A stretch of DNA of 64,000 bases. Source: an uncultured Myxococcales bacterium (lineage in GTDB: Bacteria; Myxococcota_A; UBA9042; DTJE01). Shown here in pieces: positions 50,076 to 59,400 of the stretch. The number at the start of each line of letters is the position of its first letter. Position 1 is the first letter of the stretch. Made by a program: the position numbers and the translations under genes. The notes beneath the pieces were generated by a model. That model had not been told where the DNA came from and searched no databases. It saw only the letters and a list, made by a program, of their open reading frames with translations. The stretch is taken from positions 1 through 64,000 of the forward strand of contig CALJUR010000019.1 in assembly GCA_937975765.1 (NCBI GenBank), given 5' to 3'.

Positions 50076-50202
50076 GAGCCTCCTTCGGAAGCCTTCCCGG
50101 ACCCGCGCCTTCCTCGATCGCCTTCGAATGGACCGGGCCGGGGCCCCTTCCGGAACCCGCAGTCATGGTATCTTCCGTCCAGACTCGTTCCTGGAGTCCT
50201 TC

Positions 50203-53200
50203 ATGCGATTCAAGGCTTGCGTCCCCGGGTTCCGGGCCCTGTTGCCGGTCCTCCTGGTCGCGTTCGCGGCGTGCGGAAGCGACGACGAAAACGGGGGGCG
50301 GGTGTACGAGTGCACGGCCGAGCACGGGTGCCCCCTGGGCTGGGCCTGCGTGATGTGCGTCGACAACTACGTGCTGGGAAGCGTGTGCGTCGAGCCCGGC
50401 GGGGCGGCCCCGGCCGCGTGCATCGGGTGGGTCGGCGACACGGGCGGCAGCGGGGACGGCCGGGAACCGGACGCCGACATCCCGGCGACGGAGGTCGAGG
50501 AGGCGGTGGACGGGTTCGCGGCGGACGACTCGGCGACCGGGCCGGAAGTCGCCTTGTTCCCCTCCCTGGTGGCCGTTCCGGACCCGATCGATTTCGGCAT
50601 GGTCGCGGCCGGCGCCATGGCGAGCCTGGACGTGCTGTTGCGCAACGACGGGACGGCGGCGATCGAACTGGACGCGGTGTACCTGCGGCTGGACGGTTCG
50701 TCGGACTTCACGATCGAGTCGATCGCGCTGTCCGACGGGGCGTCGCTGCCGTTCCTGCTGGTGCCCGGCGCTTCGCTGGGCCTGGTGCTGAAGTACGCCC
50801 CGACCGGAGGTGGCGCCGACCATTCCCGGCTGGTGGCGGAGGGCGCGGCCCTGGGACAGCGTGCGGCATCGGCCTTCGAGGTGCAGGGCGAGGAGGTCGG
50901 GCCCCTCCTGGCGGTCAGCCCGGTCGCGATCGATTTCGGGTGGGTCGAACCCGGGACGCAGGCCGAGCGGTTGCTGCAGATCCAGAACCTGGGCAACGCG
51001 GACCTGATCCTGCCGGCCGGCGGGGTGACGATCGGGGCCGGCTCGGACGAGGGCCTGGTGCTGGTCGATGTGCCCACGGGCGAAACGCGGATCGTGCCGG
51101 ACGCGTCCGTCGATGTCCGCGTGGGCTGGACGCCCGCAGGAGCGATACCGGGCGGTTCGGCGAACCTGGGCCGAATCGTGATCTCGTCGAACGACCCGAA
51201 CCGGAATCCGGAGGAGGTACCCGTGCAAGGGGGAACCGCCTCGCCGTGGCTGGTGGTACAGCCCGACTCGGTGGACATGGGATTCGCCGCCCAGATGGTA
51301 CCGGTCGAGCGCCAGGTCACGCTGCGCAACGACGGCCACGGGACGCTGGAGGTCGCCAGCCTGTCGATCGTGGGCGTGTCGGACACCCGCTACGCCGAAG
51401 AGTTCCAACTGGTACGCGGCACCGAGAAGGGCAGCAGCATCGCCGCCTTCCAGATTGCCGACGCCGGATCGGAAGGCATCAAGATCGTCTTCACGAACAA
51501 GGCCGCCATGGAGGACGCACATGGGACCGTGACCGCGATACTGCGCATCCTCTCCAACGACCCTGGCCACGGGGCGACGGACGTGCCGATCACCGTGGTT
51601 CGATCCCGGTCGCCGGCTTGCGACATCCGCCTGGTGCCTTCCTCGCTGAACTTCGGCACCGTCGCGATCGGCTTCCCGAAAGACCTGCCCGTCAAGTTGA
51701 TCAACGTCGGATCCGGCTATTGCACCTTCCGCAGCGCGCAGATCACCGACTGTTCCAGCGGCATGATGGGCGGTTTCGCGTGCAACGCCCCCTTCTTAGG
51801 GGCTGCTTCTTCGATCTTCACCTTGTCGGGCATTCCCGATACGACCACCAATGGCCTGGCCCCCGGCTCGCAGACCGAGATGTCCGTCCGGTTCGATCCG
51901 CCCGCGAGCATTCCGCTGTTCGGCCTTCTGAACCAGTACGGCGCCGTGCTGGGCATCAAGGTCTACGACGAGGCGCAGAAGAAGGAGATCGTGATCCCGG
52001 TTGGCACCGGCGACCCGGCAACGTATGCCGCGAACATCCAGGCCGCGTCCGGCATCGCGAAGGTGGGAGTGCTGCCTGGCGAGGTGGAGTTCGGCGCCAC
52101 GACGATCGGCTGCTACAGCAAGAGCTACAAGGTATGCGTCTACAACTTCGGCATCGCGCCGCTGTCGGTCACCAATGTGGCGCTGAAGGGTTGTTCGTCC
52201 GAGTTCAAGGTCAAGAACATCCCGCAGTTGCCAATCTCCGTCGCGAACGGCACGCCGAAGTGCATCGAGACGAACTACTCGCCCAGGGACGAGGGCGCCG
52301 ACACCTGCACGCTGCAGATCGAGGCTTCCGACGCGTCGTCGCCAACGGTCGCGGTCCGGTTGGCCGGCAGCGGCACCTACGAGGCTGCCCAGGACGACGG
52401 GTTCATACAGGTCGCGGGCCAGCAGGTCGACGTGCTGTTCATCATCGACGACTCCGGGTCGATGTGCGAGGAACAGGACCGCCTGTACCGGGCCTTCAAC
52501 GATTTCATCACCCACGCCACCGTGTGGCAGAGCGAATACCACCTGGGCGGCATCAGCGTGAACGTCACCGACGAGAAGGTCATCGGCCGGCTGAACCGCG
52601 GCGACGCGAAGGTGACGCCGCGCTACGTGACCCCGGACAACGGCGGATCGTTCCAGAAGATCACGCAGTTCGGATGCAACGGCGGCTCGGACGCGCAGGA
52701 GGCGGGACTGCAGGCCGCCCAGGCCGCGTTGTCCGCCCCGATGGCGACGGATACCGGGGTGTCGTGCACCACCGACGCGGACTGCACGGGCAACGCGGCC
52801 CTGTGCCCGGTTCCGGCGAAGTGCCCGTATGCCTGCGTCGGGGGGACGTGCGGAGGCTTCAACGCGGGCTTCCTTCGCCCCGACGCGGCGCTGGAGATGG
52901 TCGTCCTGTCCGACGAGGAGGACCAATCGGAAGGAGGGCTGGCTTACTACGTAGATTACTTCAAGAATATCAAGGGTTGGTACAACACGGACAGGATGCA
53001 CTTCCACGCGATCGTCGGCATCAGCGGGGTGCCGGCAGGGGGGGGCAGTTCGGGCGGCGACTGCATGTCCCCGGACGGCGGCACCGCGGAGGAGGGCAGG
53101 CGGTACCTGGGCGTCGCGACGCAGACGGGCGGCCTGTCGGGCTCGATCTGCGAGTCGTCCTACTCCGGCATCATGAACCAGATCGGCGCCGCCGCGTTCC

Positions 53201-53400
53201 GCCCGAAGGTCCAGTTCTTCCTGTCGCGCCTGGCCGACCCGGCCAGCGTGCAACTGTGGGTGAACGGCACGGCGTGCACGTCCGGCTGGCGCTACGACGC
53301 GCCGTCGAACGCGATCCTCTTCGACGAACAGGGCGCCTGCATGCCGGAGGCCGGCGATACCATCCGGGTCACGTACAATACCCTGTGCCTGACGTCCTGA
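50203..53400 (+). CDS. Large lipoprotein with choice-of-anchor-D domains and a vWA domain
   Basis: A 1065-residue protein. A lipobox-like AFAACGSD is followed by a small Cys-rich module. Several ASPM/SPD-2/Hydin-like beta domains of the choice-of-anchor-D type come next (recurring IDFGWVEPG, LNFGTVAIG, VEFGATTIG starts, each about 110-130 residues). A von Willebrand A domain then shows an intact metal site D749-x-S751-x-S753 in FIIDDSGSM and a Cys-rich loop. The last ~70 residues are beta-rich. The architecture suggests a surface adhesin or a scaffold that binds a ligand through Mg2+. GGAG precedes the ATG at 50203. Confidence 0.82.
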   Translation: MRFKACVPGFRALLPVLLVAFAACGSDDENGGRVYECTAEHGCPLGWACVMCVDNYVLGSVCVEPGGAAPAACIGWVGDTGGSGDGREPDADIPATEVEEAVDGFAADDSATGPEVALFPSLVAVPDPIDFGMVAAGAMASLDVLLRNDGTAAIELDAVYLRLDGSSDFTIESIALSDGASLPFLLVPGASLGLVLKYAPTGGGADHSRLVAEGAALGQRAASAFEVQGEEVGPLLAVSPVAIDFGWVEPGTQAERLLQIQNLGNADLILPAGGVTIGAGSDEGLVLVDVPTGETRIVPDASVDVRVGWTPAGAIPGGSANLGRIVISSNDPNRNPEEVPVQGGTASPWLVVQPDSVDMGFAAQMVPVERQVTLRNDGHGTLEVASLSIVGVSDTRYAEEFQLVRGTEKGSSIAAFQIADAGSEGIKIVFTNKAAMEDAHGTVTAILRILSNDPGHGATDVPITVVRSRSPACDIRLVPSSLNFGTVAIGFPKDLPVKLINVGSGYCTFRSAQITDCSSGMMGGFACNAPFLGAASSIFTLSGIPDTTTNGLAPGSQTEMSVRFDPPASIPLFGLLNQYGAVLGIKVYDEAQKKEIVIPVGTGDPATYAANIQAASGIAKVGVLPGEVEFGATTIGCYSKSYKVCVYNFGIAPLSVTNVALKGCSSEFKVKNIPQLPISVANGTPKCIETNYSPRDEGADTCTLQIEASDASSPTVAVRLAGSGTYEAAQDDGFIQVAGQQVDVLFIIDDSGSMCEEQDRLYRAFNDFITHATVWQSEYHLGGISVNVTDEKVIGRLNRGDAKVTPRYVTPDNGGSFQKITQFGCNGGSDAQEAGLQAAQAALSAPMATDTGVSCTTDADCTGNAALCPVPAKCPYACVGGTCGGFNAGFLRPDAALEMVVLSDEEDQSEGGLAYYVDYFKNIKGWYNTDRMHFHAIVGISGVPAGGGSSGGDCMSPDGGTAEEGRRYLGVATQTGGLSGSICESSYSGIMNQIGAAAFRPKVQFFLSRLADPASVQLWVNGTACTSGWRYDAPSNAILFDEQGACMPEAGDTIRVTYNTLCLTS

Positions 53401-53481
53401 GGCGCGGGGGCGAGCCAAGGGGGCGCTTGCACTCGGGCGACACCGGCTCCACGATCCTTCAGGCTGTAGCGGGGGTCCCTC

Positions 53482-53637
53482 GTGGGTTGCGGACGTACCA
53501 TCCTGTGCATCCTGCTGCCGCCCCTGGCCGTGCTGGACAAGGGGTGCGGGTCCATCGTGCTGGTGACGCTGCTGACGATCGCGGGCTGGGTCCCGGGCGT
53601 CATCGGGGCGCTGGTGATCAACAACCGCGGGAAGTAG
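53482..53637 (+). CDS. Pmp3/YqaE-family small membrane protein
   Basis: Only 51 residues from a GTG at 53482. RTILCILLPPLAVLDKGCGS and VTLLTIAGWVPGVIGALVI are the two helices and connecting loop typical of Pmp3/YqaE proteins. Those proteins affect membrane potential and salt or low-temperature tolerance in yeast and plants and are found in many bacteria. A GCGGGGG stretch just upstream may serve as the ribosome site. It sits between two large exoprotein genes with no clear partner. Confidence 0.8.
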   Translation: MGCGRTILCILLPPLAVLDKGCGSIVLVTLLTIAGWVPGVIGALVINNRGK

Positions 53638-53688
53638 GCGGGCGGGCCGGTGCAGGGCCTGGGCGCGACGTGCCTGGCCGCGCCGGCG

Positions 53689-56325
53689 TCATGCCGGCCC
53701 GCGCCGGCGCCGGGCCAGTCCGCCGGGGATCGCCAGCAGCAGCCACCACGCGGCGGGACCGGCTGCCGGGCCGCCCGCGCTGCACCCGCCGCCGCCCTTC
53801 TTGGCGCCCGTGTCGGTGGTCGCAAGGTCGGTCGCGGGCACGTCGGTCGTGCCGGTCTCGGCCCCGGTCGCGTCGGCGTCCTCGTCCCGGTCGGGTGCGG
53901 TCTCCTCGGAGGGGCCGATCTCGGGGGACGCCTCGGGCGTCTGCTCGGGCGGGCAGGCCGGGATCACCAGGTCGGACGGCACCGCGAAGGTCGCCTCGCC
54001 CGCCAGGCCGGCCGCGTTGGTCACCCGGACCGCCCCCTGCGCGGCCGCCGGGGCGGTCTCGAAGGCGACCTGGAAGGTCATGCGGGCCGTGCCCGGGATC
54101 TCGCCCGGGGCGAGGACGCCGTCGATGGCGGCCCACTCGCCGTCCCCGATCCGCCACTCGAACGCCGTGACCGGGGAGTGGGGCTCGGCGATCGCGAACG
54201 CGACCTCGAACGGCTTGTACCGGTCGGCCTCGCCGCACGGGCCACCCGGAAGGGTGCCGACGTCGGGCGTCCCGATCCCGGGGGCCGATCCGTCGATGCC
54301 TGCCGCCAGCGAAACGCCCTCGATGCCGGTGCTGTCGTCCAGGTAGCGCGGCGTCGCGGCGACCACGACCCTCGTCCCGTCCGCCAGGTCCGCCGCGAAG
54401 CACGCCCTGGAGGCCTTGCCGGGAACCGCCTCGACGGTCTCCGACTCGACCGGCTGGGCCTCCTGGGTCCGCGCCTTCGACAGGAAGCGCGCGACCTGGC
54501 CCTGGAAGGGATCGGCGGCGACCACGAAGGGCACGCAGGCGCGTTCGGGCAGCCAGGTCGACGGCAGCGCGACCTGCGGGATGCCGTGCATCGGCACGCG
54601 AACCCAGGTGTCCTGGTACGCGATCGGCTGGGCCTCGACGGTCGCGGCCGGCGCGAACCCGGGCGCGGTCACGTGCAGCCGCAGCGGCTGGGTGCCGGCC
54701 TGCTCGAAGACCGCCACGCCGTTCCAGCCGGTCTCCCGGATCCGGGTGGCGTCGCCGACGGTGGACTCGGCCTCGACGTGCGTCCGGTCGATTCCCCCGC
54801 CCGCCGGGGCCACGTGCGCCTTGACGAACAGGGTCGAATCCAGGACGTCCGGGGGGTCGATGCGCAGCGACGGCGGCCAGAAGCCGTAGGTGCCGAAGTT
54901 GTTCCGGATGGCGGGCCGGTCCACGTCCACGTCCGGGAGGGTCCACAGCCGGTCCCACGACGTGGTGAACCACGGGCCGGAGGCGCCCTCCACCCACAGT
55001 TCCGCGTACAGGCCCAGGGCGCCCGAGACGTCCGCCGTGAACGGCACCTCCAGCGTCGATCGGGGCGTCGTCACGTACGCCAGCGGGTCGATGGCTACGG
55101 AGACGTCGCCCTCGGCCACGATCGGGTCGTCCGTCGGGTCCAGCCCGGGCCGGTCCTTGCGGATCCGCGCGATCACCTTGCCGGTGAACGGGTAGGCGCT
55201 GAAGAACTGCACGGACAGCGTCATCGCCGACCCCTGGTCCGCCGCCGAGATGCGGGTCCGCGCCGTGCCGCCCGCGTCCTTCCACCACAGGCCGTCCACG
55301 ATCAGGCCCGGGACCACCTGGTACGCGCCCGGCAGGAACTGCATCATCGACTGGATGTTGCCGCAGACCAGCGCGTTGCCGCTCCAGCTGGGGAAGCCGG
55401 TGTTGCGCAGGTTTTCGCGCTGGACGGCCCAGGTCGGGCCCAGCAGGTACAGCGAGTCGAGGTAGGGCTGCCAGAAGGCCTCGGTCACGGCGGGGGAGGA
55501 CACGAACCGCTGGAACTCGCGGTCGAAGTTGTCGGACTGCGTCAGGCGGCCGCCCAGCAGTTCCTGGAAGAAGCCCCCCGTGAACATCGCCGCCAGGTCG
55601 GTCAGCGGCTGGTCGACGATCGAGTGAAGGAACTCCCGGGCCGCGTCGCGGTCCTGGTCACCCAGCAGCCCCTCGGCCTGGCCCAGCAGGCCCGAGAACT
55701 CGGCCCACGCGGCGGCGCAATCCACGGACAGGCCCGTGTAGGCGGCGCCCTCGGTGCAGTACCAGGTGAAGACCTCCTGGCCCCGGGCCTTCGCGTCGTC
55801 GCCGTCCATCCAGAAGTCGTACAGGACGTCGACCAGGGTGTCCCAGTCGCCCAGCACCAGGTCGCCGAACACCTCGAACAGGCCCTCCGCCTCGCCCCGG
55901 TTGTCGTCGTCCGAGGTGGTCAGGTCCAGCACGCCCAGCGGGACCGACGCCACCAGGGTCGGCGCGATGAACATCTCGCACGCGGGGTCGGAGGCGGTGA
56001 CGTGGGACAGGTGGCCCAGGGCGAACGCCTGGAACAGCGGCCCCTTGGCGGCGGCGGCCTCGCGCAGGTGGTACGACAGCCCGAAATCGTGCCCGAAGGG
56101 CAGGTAGGAGGTCGCCCACTGGAAGTCCGGCGAGATCGAGCCCAGTGCGAGGTAGGAGCGTGCCATGGGCGTGGACGCGACCTGGGCCCAGCCCTCGTCG
56201 CTGGCGGCCAGGGTGTCGATCAGCCGGCTGGACTCCAGGATATGGATGCCGGGGCCGCACGGCAGCGCGTTACGCGACGCGAGGATCAGGGACAGCAGGG
56301 CGAGGGCGGATGCCAGGCGACGCAC
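53689..56325 (-). CDS. Secreted Zn-dependent phospholipase C-like protein with MYXO-CTERM anchor
   Basis: An 878-residue exported protein from a GTG at 56325 with a strong GGAGGTG site. After the signal peptide, CGPGIHILESSRLID, ALGSISPDF, HDFGLSYHLREAA and FALGHLSHVTASD place His and Asp residues as in zinc-dependent phospholipase C/S1-P1-like proteins. The middle and C-terminal ~500 residues are beta-sandwich domains, followed by an acidic linker and a MYXO-CTERM tail (GGGCSAGG, hydrophobic helix, ARRRR). It probably hydrolyses phospholipids at the cell surface. It is divergent from the EEP-ceramidase gene with 147 bases between. The enzyme assignment rests on the motif pattern; full zinc-ligand identity was not verified. 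Confidence 0.7.
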   Translation of the reverse strand: MRRLASALALLSLILASRNALPCGPGIHILESSRLIDTLAASDEGWAQVASTPMARSYLALGSISPDFQWATSYLPFGHDFGLSYHLREAAAAKGPLFQAFALGHLSHVTASDPACEMFIAPTLVASVPLGVLDLTTSDDDNRGEAEGLFEVFGDLVLGDWDTLVDVLYDFWMDGDDAKARGQEVFTWYCTEGAAYTGLSVDCAAAWAEFSGLLGQAEGLLGDQDRDAAREFLHSIVDQPLTDLAAMFTGGFFQELLGGRLTQSDNFDREFQRFVSSPAVTEAFWQPYLDSLYLLGPTWAVQRENLRNTGFPSWSGNALVCGNIQSMMQFLPGAYQVVPGLIVDGLWWKDAGGTARTRISAADQGSAMTLSVQFFSAYPFTGKVIARIRKDRPGLDPTDDPIVAEGDVSVAIDPLAYVTTPRSTLEVPFTADVSGALGLYAELWVEGASGPWFTTSWDRLWTLPDVDVDRPAIRNNFGTYGFWPPSLRIDPPDVLDSTLFVKAHVAPAGGGIDRTHVEAESTVGDATRIRETGWNGVAVFEQAGTQPLRLHVTAPGFAPAATVEAQPIAYQDTWVRVPMHGIPQVALPSTWLPERACVPFVVAADPFQGQVARFLSKARTQEAQPVESETVEAVPGKASRACFAADLADGTRVVVAATPRYLDDSTGIEGVSLAAGIDGSAPGIGTPDVGTLPGGPCGEADRYKPFEVAFAIAEPHSPVTAFEWRIGDGEWAAIDGVLAPGEIPGTARMTFQVAFETAPAAAQGAVRVTNAAGLAGEATFAVPSDLVIPACPPEQTPEASPEIGPSEETAPDRDEDADATGAETGTTDVPATDLATTDTGAKKGGGGCSAGGPAAGPAAWWLLLAIPGGLARRRRGPA

Positions 56326-56472
56326 GGGACACCTCCGGGTGCGGGATGGGTCCCTGGGGGCCCGGGCGGAAGGATAGGGCATTCGTCTCGAGCCGGCCAC
56401 GGGGTTTTGCCGGGTGGACGGCACGCGGGGCGTTGGGATAGGGTTCCGGGCAGGCTGCCGGGGAGGTCGGGC

Positions 56473-59400
56473 ATGGAGTCGGGAATCGGGCGAAACGGGA
56501 AGGGACGGGCGTTCGTCCTCCCGTGGGCCGCGCTGGTGCTGGCGGCGGGGATGCTGGCGGCATGCGAGGGCGGAACGGGCCCGAGGGACGCCGGCCGGGA
56601 CGAGGGGACCGCCGAGGTCGCGGGACCGGACGCGGACGCCTTCGCGGAGGCCGGGCCGGACGCCGGGGACGCGCCCGAGGCGGCGGACGAGGGTATCGCG
56701 GACGACGGGACGGGGGACGAACCGGCCGCGCCGGACCCGATCCCCGAGGGGATCGACCCGGACTCGCTGGTGCTGCCGGCCGGGGATGCGGCGCCGGACG
56801 TGGTGCTGCCCGAGGGCGTGCCCATCCGGGTCGCCGCGCTGAACGTCTACGGCTTCAACTTCGCGACGCCGCAGCAGGTCGGGGCCTGGCTGGGACTGCT
56901 GGACGCCGACGTGGTGATGCTGGAGGAGATCGGTTCGGAGCACGTGCCGGAAGTGGCGAAGGCCGCGGGCTTCGCGTACTTCGCGTCCGGCAGCGGCAGC
57001 AAGGGGATGCTGTCGAGGACCCCGCTGGAGGACGTGGCCGTCGTCCCGCTGGTCGAGGGGCGCAGCCTGCTGCACGCCACGTCGGTCATCGGTGGCGTGA
57101 CGTTCTCGCTGTATGGCGTGCACATCTCGTGGGACGTCGCGGGCAACCTTCAGGCGCGGCAGATCGCGCGGGAGGTGCTGCCGGCCGACCCGCTGGCGCA
57201 CCTGCTGATGGCGGGCGACTTCAACGACGAGCACCACAGCACCCAGAACGCCTACCTGGAGGAGGTGCTGGCCGACGCGGCGACGGCGGCGGGGTGGTAC
57301 CCCGGCCAGCACATCTCGTGGCCCTCCTCCGGGTTCGACGAGACCGAGGGCGCGCAGACGATCGACCTGGTCTTCTTCCGGAAGGAGTTGCCGGCGCTGG
57401 TGAAGGCGCTGGACGTGCCGAACCTGTCGCCGCTGCTGTCGGACCACAAGCCGGTCGTGGCGGACCTGCTGTACCCGGCCGGGGACGCGCCGTTCGCGAC
57501 CGACCCGTTCACGGCGTCGCGGGACCCGTTCGCGGGCTTCCCGGATCCCGGCGCGATGCCCGCGAACCTGCTGCAGAACCCCGGTGCCGAGGAGGGGCTG
57601 GCGGGCTGGGAGGCGGGAGGCCGCGCCCAGGCGGCGGCCACGCGGCTGCACCTGTCGCCGCGGATGGGCGCCGGGCTGTTCACGGGGGCCGACGCGCCGA
57701 TCGACCTGGATGCGCCGTGGTCGTGGGCCTCTCAGGCCGCGGACCTGTCGGGCCATGCGTCGGCGATCGACGCCGGGCGTGGACGGCTGTACGCGTCGGC
57801 ATGGCTGGCCAGCGGGTACGGGACGGTTCAGCGGGACGGCGAGGTCTCGAACCTGCTGGCGACCTACTCGGATGGCGAGGTGATCGTCGAGACGCTTTCC
57901 GGCGCGGGGGAGGTGCTGTCCCGGACGGCGTCGGGCCGCCGGGACACGCTGGCGTGGCACCCGTTCGCGGCCGTCATCGACGTGCCGCCGGGGACGCGGG
58001 CGGCCCGGGTGACGTGGCTGGCGCACTTCAAGTCGCAGGGCGGCGACCGGAACGGGGCGGCGTTCGACGACCTGTACCTGGGGTTCCAGGAGGCGGGCGA
58101 GGCGCATGGCGTGGCCGGGGGAACGCTGCTGCCGGGCGGCGACGGCGAGCCGGGGGACCCGGACCCGCTGGCGGTGCCGGCGGGATGGGGCGCCATGCGG
58201 GACGGGCAGGTCGGCGGGCCCTGGGGCATCGCGGTGTTCCCGCCGTACTGCGCGTCGGGCCAGGGGTGCTTCCTGGCCCACCCGCGGATCGACCCGGAGG
58301 TCGGGCCCGTTCCGGGGCCGGCGGTGCTGTCGCGCGAGGCGGACCTGTCCGCCTTCGCGGCCGACGTCGACGCGGGCCGGCTGGCGCTGCGGTGGGAGGC
58401 GATGCTGCGGACCTACAACGCGCGGACGTCGGTGCAACTGGCCCTGGTGGTGCTGGACGCGGACGGGACGCCCTGGGCGACGTTCCAGGCGCCGTCGGTG
58501 AAGGCCGCCGAGTGGACGCGCGTGGTGCAGCGGACCCGCATGCCGCCGAACGCGCGCCGGGTGCGGCTGGAGGTGCGGGCCCCGCTGGACCGCGAGGACG
58601 ACACGGTCTTCGCGGACGGGTTGTTCGTGGTGCCCGAGCGCGTGGATCCCGCCGGCCCGCCGGTGCCGCCCGACCCGCCGTTCGTGCCGCCGGACGGGGC
58701 GCTGCGGGCCCGGGTGGCCGTTCGCGACCTGCCCGTGCCCCTGGGCACCTCGACCGGCGGCTACGGGCAGACGCCGGCCGGGGACGCGCCCCGCAGCCCA
58801 TTCGCCGACGGCTTCCAGGCCTCCACGATCCAGTTGCACCCGCCGCGCGTGCAGGCCCTGCACGTGCTGCGCGACGGCCGGCGCCTGCTGCTGGTCGTCG
58901 GCGACCTGGTGGCGTCGTTCCGGTCGCTGGAATTGCGGGTCGTGGACCGGGTGCGCGAACGGACCGGCGTGGACGTGTCTAAGTCCCTGGTCCTGGCCGG
59001 CAACCACACGCACACCGGCCCGGCGCGGCTGTTCGACACGCCGATGGGGCCGCTGTTCTCGGACACCTACCGCGAGGAGGCCTTCCAGCCGGTGGCCGAG
59101 GCGATCGCGGACGCGATCGTGGACGCGATGTCCCGCGACAACGTCCCGGTGCGGTTCGGGACCGCGCCGCTGCAGAACGCCGCGATGCACCAGGACCGGC
59201 GGTGCGAGTACGAGGGCGGGCCGGACGACACGATGACGGTGCTGGCCTTCGAACGCGTCGACGGGTCGGGCCTGCTGGCCGTCGCGCTGCACTACTCGCT
59301 GCACGGGACGGTCTTCGCCTACCAGGACGGCGTGCTGGGCGGCGACGCGCCCCGGTCGGTCGAACTGAAGGTCCAGGAGGCGCTGCCCGGCGCGCCGCCC

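Noticed and set aside
53650..56472. Apparent 940-residue N-terminal extension of the EEP-ceramidase gene
   Set aside because: It is antisense to the phospholipase-like MYXO-CTERM gene. The ATG at 56473 has a strong ribosome site and begins a lipoprotein signal.
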